Source: Algoriphagus marincola DSM 16067 (GTDB lineage: Bacteria > Bacteroidota > Bacteroidia > Cytophagales > Cyclobacteriaceae). From it: DNA of 64,000 nt. Position numbers and translations under genes: made by a program. Location: positions 195,321 through 259,320 of the forward strand of contig NZ_AUBU01000001.1 of NCBI RefSeq assembly GCF_000429405.1, written 5' to 3'. This document shows positions 60,848 to 64,000 of the stretch, piece after piece (position 1 is the stretch's first letter; every line of letters starts with the position of its first letter). Under the pieces are notes generated by a model. That model was not told the DNA's origin and searched no databases. It saw only the letters and a list, made by a program, of their open reading frames with translations.

Positions 60848-62109
60848 CCCAAAATTCTAGCAAGAACCCATGGATTTGGGTGCCATCTCTGTATTTGACC
60901 GAATCGGTCCCTTATGTCATTATCATCACGGTCTCGGTGATCATGTACAAAAGCTTGGGTGTTTCCAATTCCGATATCGGACTTTACACCTCTTTTCTTT
61001 ACTTACCTTGGGTGATCAAACCCATTTGGAGTCCAATTTTGGAGCTTTTTGGAAATAAAAAGCAGTGGTTTCTGAGTATGCAGTTCATACTTTCCCTGGC
61101 ATTCCTAGGAGTAGGTCTAACCACCGGACTGAATCAGTTTTTTGTCATTACACTCGCTTTCTTTTGGATGGGAGCTTTCGCTTCCGCCACTAATGATATT
61201 GCTTCAGATGGCTTGTACCTGATTGCATTGAAACCCGATCAGCAAAGCTTTTTTGTAGGAATGCGAAGTACTTTTTACCGAGTAGGAATGATTACCGGAC
61301 AGGGGCTGATTGTGATAGCCGCAGGCTATTTGGAGGAGACATTTGGAGATCCAACTCAAGCGTGGTCCTGGACAATGATTGGTGTCGGAGGACTCATGTT
61401 GTTACTCACGGTTATTAATTTTCTATCCACACCCAATGTGATCGAGAAGCGGGTAGAAAAGGCAGATCGGCCAAGTTTTGGTGAGGTATTTAGCACCTTT
61501 TTTACGAAGAAGAATATTGGCCTTTCACTGGCTTTCGTGCTTTTCTATCGCTTGGGTGAATCACAATTAGTGAAGATGGCCTCACCATTCTTTTTGGATG
61601 ATCGATCGGAAGGTGGTCTAGGCCTGACTGTTTCTGAAGTAGGTTTTCTATACGGGACCCTCGGCGTGATTGCTTTGTTGGTTGGTGGGATTGTTGGCGG
61701 AATTGTGATTTCCCGGCATGGCTTGGGTCGATGGATGATACCCATGGCGATTGCGATCAATGCTCCGAACTTGGGTTACGTTTTACTTTCTTGGCAGCAG
61801 CCTGAAAGCTTTTATTTTCCGGCAATTGTTGTTTTGATTGAGCAATTGGGCTACGGCTTTGGTTTTGCAGCCTATATGGTCTTTTTGATTTATCTGGCCG
61901 AGGGCCTTTTCAAAACGGCTCACTATGCCTTGGCAACTGGATTTATGGCTTTAGGAATGATGATTCCAGGTATGATTTCGGGTTACATGCAGGAGTGGCT
62001 AAATTATCCCGGATTCTTCGTTTGGGTGGTAATTGCCACGATTCCTAGCTTTGCGATGGCCTATCTGGTGAAGTATCCGAGGGAGTTTGGGAAGAAATCA
62101 GAAAGCTAA
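60844..62109 (+). CDS. AmpG-like MFS permease
   Basis: 421 aa with about 12 membrane helices. MFS, PAT/AmpG branch: PSLYLTESVPYVIIITVSVIMYKSLGVSNSDIGLYTSFLYLPWVIKPIWSP, then ASATNDIASDGLYLIALKPDQQSFFVGMRSTFYRVG in the middle and GYGFGFAAYMVFLIYLAEG late. AmpG carries GlcNAc-anhydroMurNAc muropeptides into the cytoplasm. Between GNAT and NagZ-like genes, its role in muropeptide uptake fits; no direct proof. Confidence 0.88.
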   Translation: MTQNSSKNPWIWVPSLYLTESVPYVIIITVSVIMYKSLGVSNSDIGLYTSFLYLPWVIKPIWSPILELFGNKKQWFLSMQFILSLAFLGVGLTTGLNQFFVITLAFFWMGAFASATNDIASDGLYLIALKPDQQSFFVGMRSTFYRVGMITGQGLIVIAAGYLEETFGDPTQAWSWTMIGVGGLMLLLTVINFLSTPNVIEKRVEKADRPSFGEVFSTFFTKKNIGLSLAFVLFYRLGESQLVKMASPFFLDDRSEGGLGLTVSEVGFLYGTLGVIALLVGGIVGGIVISRHGLGRWMIPMAIAINAPNLGYVLLSWQQPESFYFPAIVVLIEQLGYGFGFAAYMVFLIYLAEGLFKTAHYALATGFMALGMMIPGMISGYMQEWLNYPGFFVWVVIATIPSFAMAYLVKYPREFGKKSES

Positions 62110-62125
62110 AGTCAGAAAGCTGAAT

Positions 62126-62203
62126 CTTCGACATTCGATGTTAAGCGTTCGATACTTGACATTTGAATAATGAATATCGAACTCCGAATGTTGAATAACG
62201 AAG
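62126..62203. repeat. inverted repetitive element before the NagZ-like gene
   Basis: Left arm CTTCGACATTCGATGTTAAG...TTCGATA (62126-62154); right arm 62175-62203 reads, inverted, CTTCGTTATTCAACATTCGG...TTCGATA. Built of CTTCGA/ATTCGA words; the same inverted-word design as the other spacer elements but with its own word. Confidence 0.6.
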
Positions 62204-62224
62204 TGCCGAAAGAATAATTCTTAC

Positions 62225-63724
62225 ATGAACAAACATCAAAAAATCGCTCAATGCTTTTCTCCTGCTGCTTTTATCCATGATTCGGAGGAAAATTATCTGG
62301 CTATAGAAAAATTGATTCAGGAGCAGGAAATTGGTGGACTGACTTTTTTTCACAGCCGTCATTCTGCTGCAGCAAATTTCGAAAAACGGGCGGAATCACT
62401 AGACACTGAAGATACTTTTGAAAAATTAATCGGATTGATCAATCGCTATCAAGCCTTTTCAAGAATCCCTTTATTGATTAGCATAGACGGGGAATATGGT
62501 TTGGCCATGCGAATCGAAAAAACACCTCAATACCCTTTTGCAATTACCTTGGGAGCTTTGAAAAAAGACGCCGAAAAGTGGGTTGAGGAAGTCGGCTATC
62601 GCATGGGAATGGACATGAAGCGTTCGGGAATTCATCTCAATTTGGCTCCCTGTGCTGACGTCAATACCAACCCGAATAATCCTGTGATCGGCTATCGATC
62701 TTTTGGAGATCAGACTAAGAAAGTAGCCAAACTTTCCTTTGCAGCCTATTCAGGGATGAAAAAAGCGGGAATCGGAGCTTGTTTGAAGCATTTTCCGGGA
62801 CATGGAGATACGGCGGTTGATTCACATTTAGGTTTGCCGATTTTGCATAAAAGCAAGGAAGAGCTCAAAGCCGAAGAACTTTTACCCTTCCAATATGGGA
62901 TCGACCGAGGGGTGGAAATGATCATGGTCGGACATTTGGCAGTTCCGGCATTGACTGGAGGAAAGGATATACCGGCCAGTATCAGCCGAGAGTTAATTGC
63001 CGATTTGTTAAAGGAAGAAATGGGTTTTCAAGGCCTTGTTATCTCCGATGCGCTGAATATGAAAGCAGTGGCCAATTTGTATCCCGATCCCGGAGAGCTT
63101 GAATGGCAGGCTTTCCAAGCCGGAAATGAAATTCTGTGCTTTTCGGATTATGTGAAAGAGGGAATTGAAAAAATCAGTCAGAAGGCCTCTGATGAACATG
63201 TCGAGGTGGTTTTTCAAAAAATTATGGACTTGAAAAAGTGCTTGGGCGTGCTGGAGGCAAAGCCCGTTGAAGTTCCAACTTTTGATTGGGAGAGCCATTC
63301 TCAACTGCAAAAGGAGTTGGCGGAAAATTACGTTTCTGTTATTTCAGGTGAGATAAAATCTGCTGAACTTCAAACCTTGGCAAGAGAAGGAAAGCTGGGT
63401 TTTCAAGAATTTTTCACCCAAAATCCCAGCCGCTTTTCTCAGGATATCAAACTTGAATTTTCTCCAATTGAGCAGGCCGAAAAAGTAATTATCACCGTAT
63501 TTGTACCCAGCCACAAGCCATTAAACCAGTTTGGAATGGATCAAGAGGTATTGGATGAGATCAAGGAATTAGCAAAAAGCAAACCTTGTATTCTGGTTCA
63601 TTTTGGAAATCCTTTGGCCTTAATTCACCTTAGAAATCTGGAAGATTTTGAGGCAGTGTTATGTGCGTATCAGGGATTTGAGGAAACTCAGGAAGTGATG
63701 GCAAAAACTCTCCAAGGGCTTTGA
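62225..63724 (+). CDS. nagZ: cytoplasmic GH3 family beta-N-acetylhexosaminidase (NagZ-like)
   Basis: 499 aa. GH3 barrel: LIQEQEIGGLTFFHSRHSAAANF; ISIDGEYGLAMRIEKTPQYPFAITLGAL; HLNLAPCADVNTNPNNPVIGYRSFGD; the NagZ-type His motif ACLKHFPGHGDTAVDSHLGLP (KHFPGHGxTxxDSH); LGFQGLVISDALNMKAV with catalytic Asp. A C-terminal extension of about 150 aa after the barrel is longer than in Gram-negative NagZ. No signal peptide, so cytoplasmic. Removes GlcNAc from imported muropeptides. A terminator hairpin overlaps its stop. Confidence 0.9.
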   Translation: MNKHQKIAQCFSPAAFIHDSEENYLAIEKLIQEQEIGGLTFFHSRHSAAANFEKRAESLDTEDTFEKLIGLINRYQAFSRIPLLISIDGEYGLAMRIEKTPQYPFAITLGALKKDAEKWVEEVGYRMGMDMKRSGIHLNLAPCADVNTNPNNPVIGYRSFGDQTKKVAKLSFAAYSGMKKAGIGACLKHFPGHGDTAVDSHLGLPILHKSKEELKAEELLPFQYGIDRGVEMIMVGHLAVPALTGGKDIPASISRELIADLLKEEMGFQGLVISDALNMKAVANLYPDPGELEWQAFQAGNEILCFSDYVKEGIEKISQKASDEHVEVVFQKIMDLKKCLGVLEAKPVEVPTFDWESHSQLQKELAENYVSVISGEIKSAELQTLAREGKLGFQEFFTQNPSRFSQDIKLEFSPIEQAEKVIITVFVPSHKPLNQFGMDQEVLDEIKELAKSKPCILVHFGNPLALIHLRNLEDFEAVLCAYQGFEETQEVMAKTLQGL

Positions 63725-63745
63725 GTCACTTGGAGAGTTTTATTC
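63704..63745. terminator. bidirectional terminator between nagZ and the epimerase gene
   Basis: AAAACTCTCCAAG / CTTGGAGAGTTTT hairpin with T runs on both sides; it spans the nagZ stop codon and faces the convergent epimerase gene. Confidence 0.75.
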
Positions 63746-64000
63746 TTACTTCTCAACCGAAAAGCGATACTCTATGGTATGCTCATATTTTTCGCCTGGA
63801 CTTAGAATCGGGCTTGGGAAGTTGTCATGATTGATGGCATCTGGCCAAATCTGGGATTCTAGGCAAAAGCCCCAGTGTTTATCGTAGGTTTTTCCATCAG
63901 CTCCTTGGAAGTCTTTCACAAAATTTGCTGTGTAAAACTGCACTCCCATGTTATCTGAATACATGTCCATGACACGGCCACTTTCGGGATGCTTCACTTG
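63746..64000 (-). CDS. aldose 1-epimerase (galactose mutarotase), C-terminal part
   Basis: The window ends inside the gene; only about 85 C-terminal codons are present. GRVMDMYSDNMGVQFYTANFVKDF, KHWGFCLESQIWPDAINHDNFPSPILSPGEKYEHTIEYRF is the characteristic C-terminal region of GalM-type mutarotases, with the catalytic Glu in GFCLESQ. The complete gene extends beyond base 64000. Confidence 0.9.
   Translation of the reverse strand, partial: QVKHPESGRVMDMYSDNMGVQFYTANFVKDFQGADGKTYDKHWGFCLESQIWPDAINHDNFPSPILSPGEKYEHTIEYRFSVEK

Overview
The window looks like a chromosomal segment of a Bacteroidetes bacterium, most likely order Cytophagales, family Cyclobacteriaceae (Algoriphagus-like). This rests on: many promoters with the Bacteroidetes -7 element TAnnTTTG and very short leaders; Bacteroidetes-typical proteins (paired M16 peptidases, PafA-type phosphatase, LytTR two-component pair, GxxExxY protein, Gfo/Idh oxidoreductases with Tat signals, GHL10, S23-type four-helix-bundle protein); and intergenic spacers full of short hairpin and inverted-repeat elements. 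No phage, conjugative element or CRISPR array is seen. Species assignment is inference.

Layout. 1-470: the end of an rRNA operon (5S plus terminator), followed by a second, degenerate 5S copy broken up by hairpin-forming insertions. 0.8-20 kb: housekeeping and envelope genes: an inactive/active M16 peptidase pair, rarA, threonine aldolase + GDPD lipoprotein, a TPR-LytS kinase with LytTR regulator, an ECF sigma/anti-sigma pair, lpdA, fabG, a REP-associated transposase flanked by REP-like inverted elements, pruA, yjjG + ArsR. 20-39 kb: secreted hydrolases and small genes: a GxxExxY cassette, Xaa-Pro aminopeptidase, PafA-like phosphatase, Gre-like protein, rhodanese lipoprotein, App1-like phosphatase, a lipoprotein behind a (CA)14 repeat that looks phase-variable, a penicillin acylase family lipoprotein, Hsp20, two Gfo/Idh proteins, a retropepsin-like protease, an M28 peptidase and a RelE/ParE toxin-antitoxin pair.

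39.8-54.7 kb: amino-acid biosynthesis. A trp attenuator (leader peptide with a Tyr-Trp-Trp-Trp run, then a terminator) precedes trpE-[four-helix-bundle gene]-trpG-D-C-F-B-A-aroF. Next come phhA and the second half of the his pathway (hisH-A-F-IE), convergent with proB-proA. Almost every long spacer in these operons holds a different inverted, internally repetitive element. 54.7-58 kb: a UbiA prenyltransferase, a Tat-exported oxidoreductase with a perfect palindrome at its promoter, and a DeoR regulator. 58-63.7 kb: a tightly packed probable peptidoglycan-recycling operon (amidase, GHL10 glycosidase, GNAT, AmpG-like permease, NagZ-like GH3). The right edge cuts an aldose 1-epimerase gene.

The most unusual material is the repeat biology: (i) a dinucleotide-repeat contingency locus, (ii) single-gene cassettes (four-helix bundle, GxxExxY, RAYT) each bounded by inverted repetitive arms, and (iii) modular hairpin units that interrupt both a 5S copy and a two-copy intergenic repeat.
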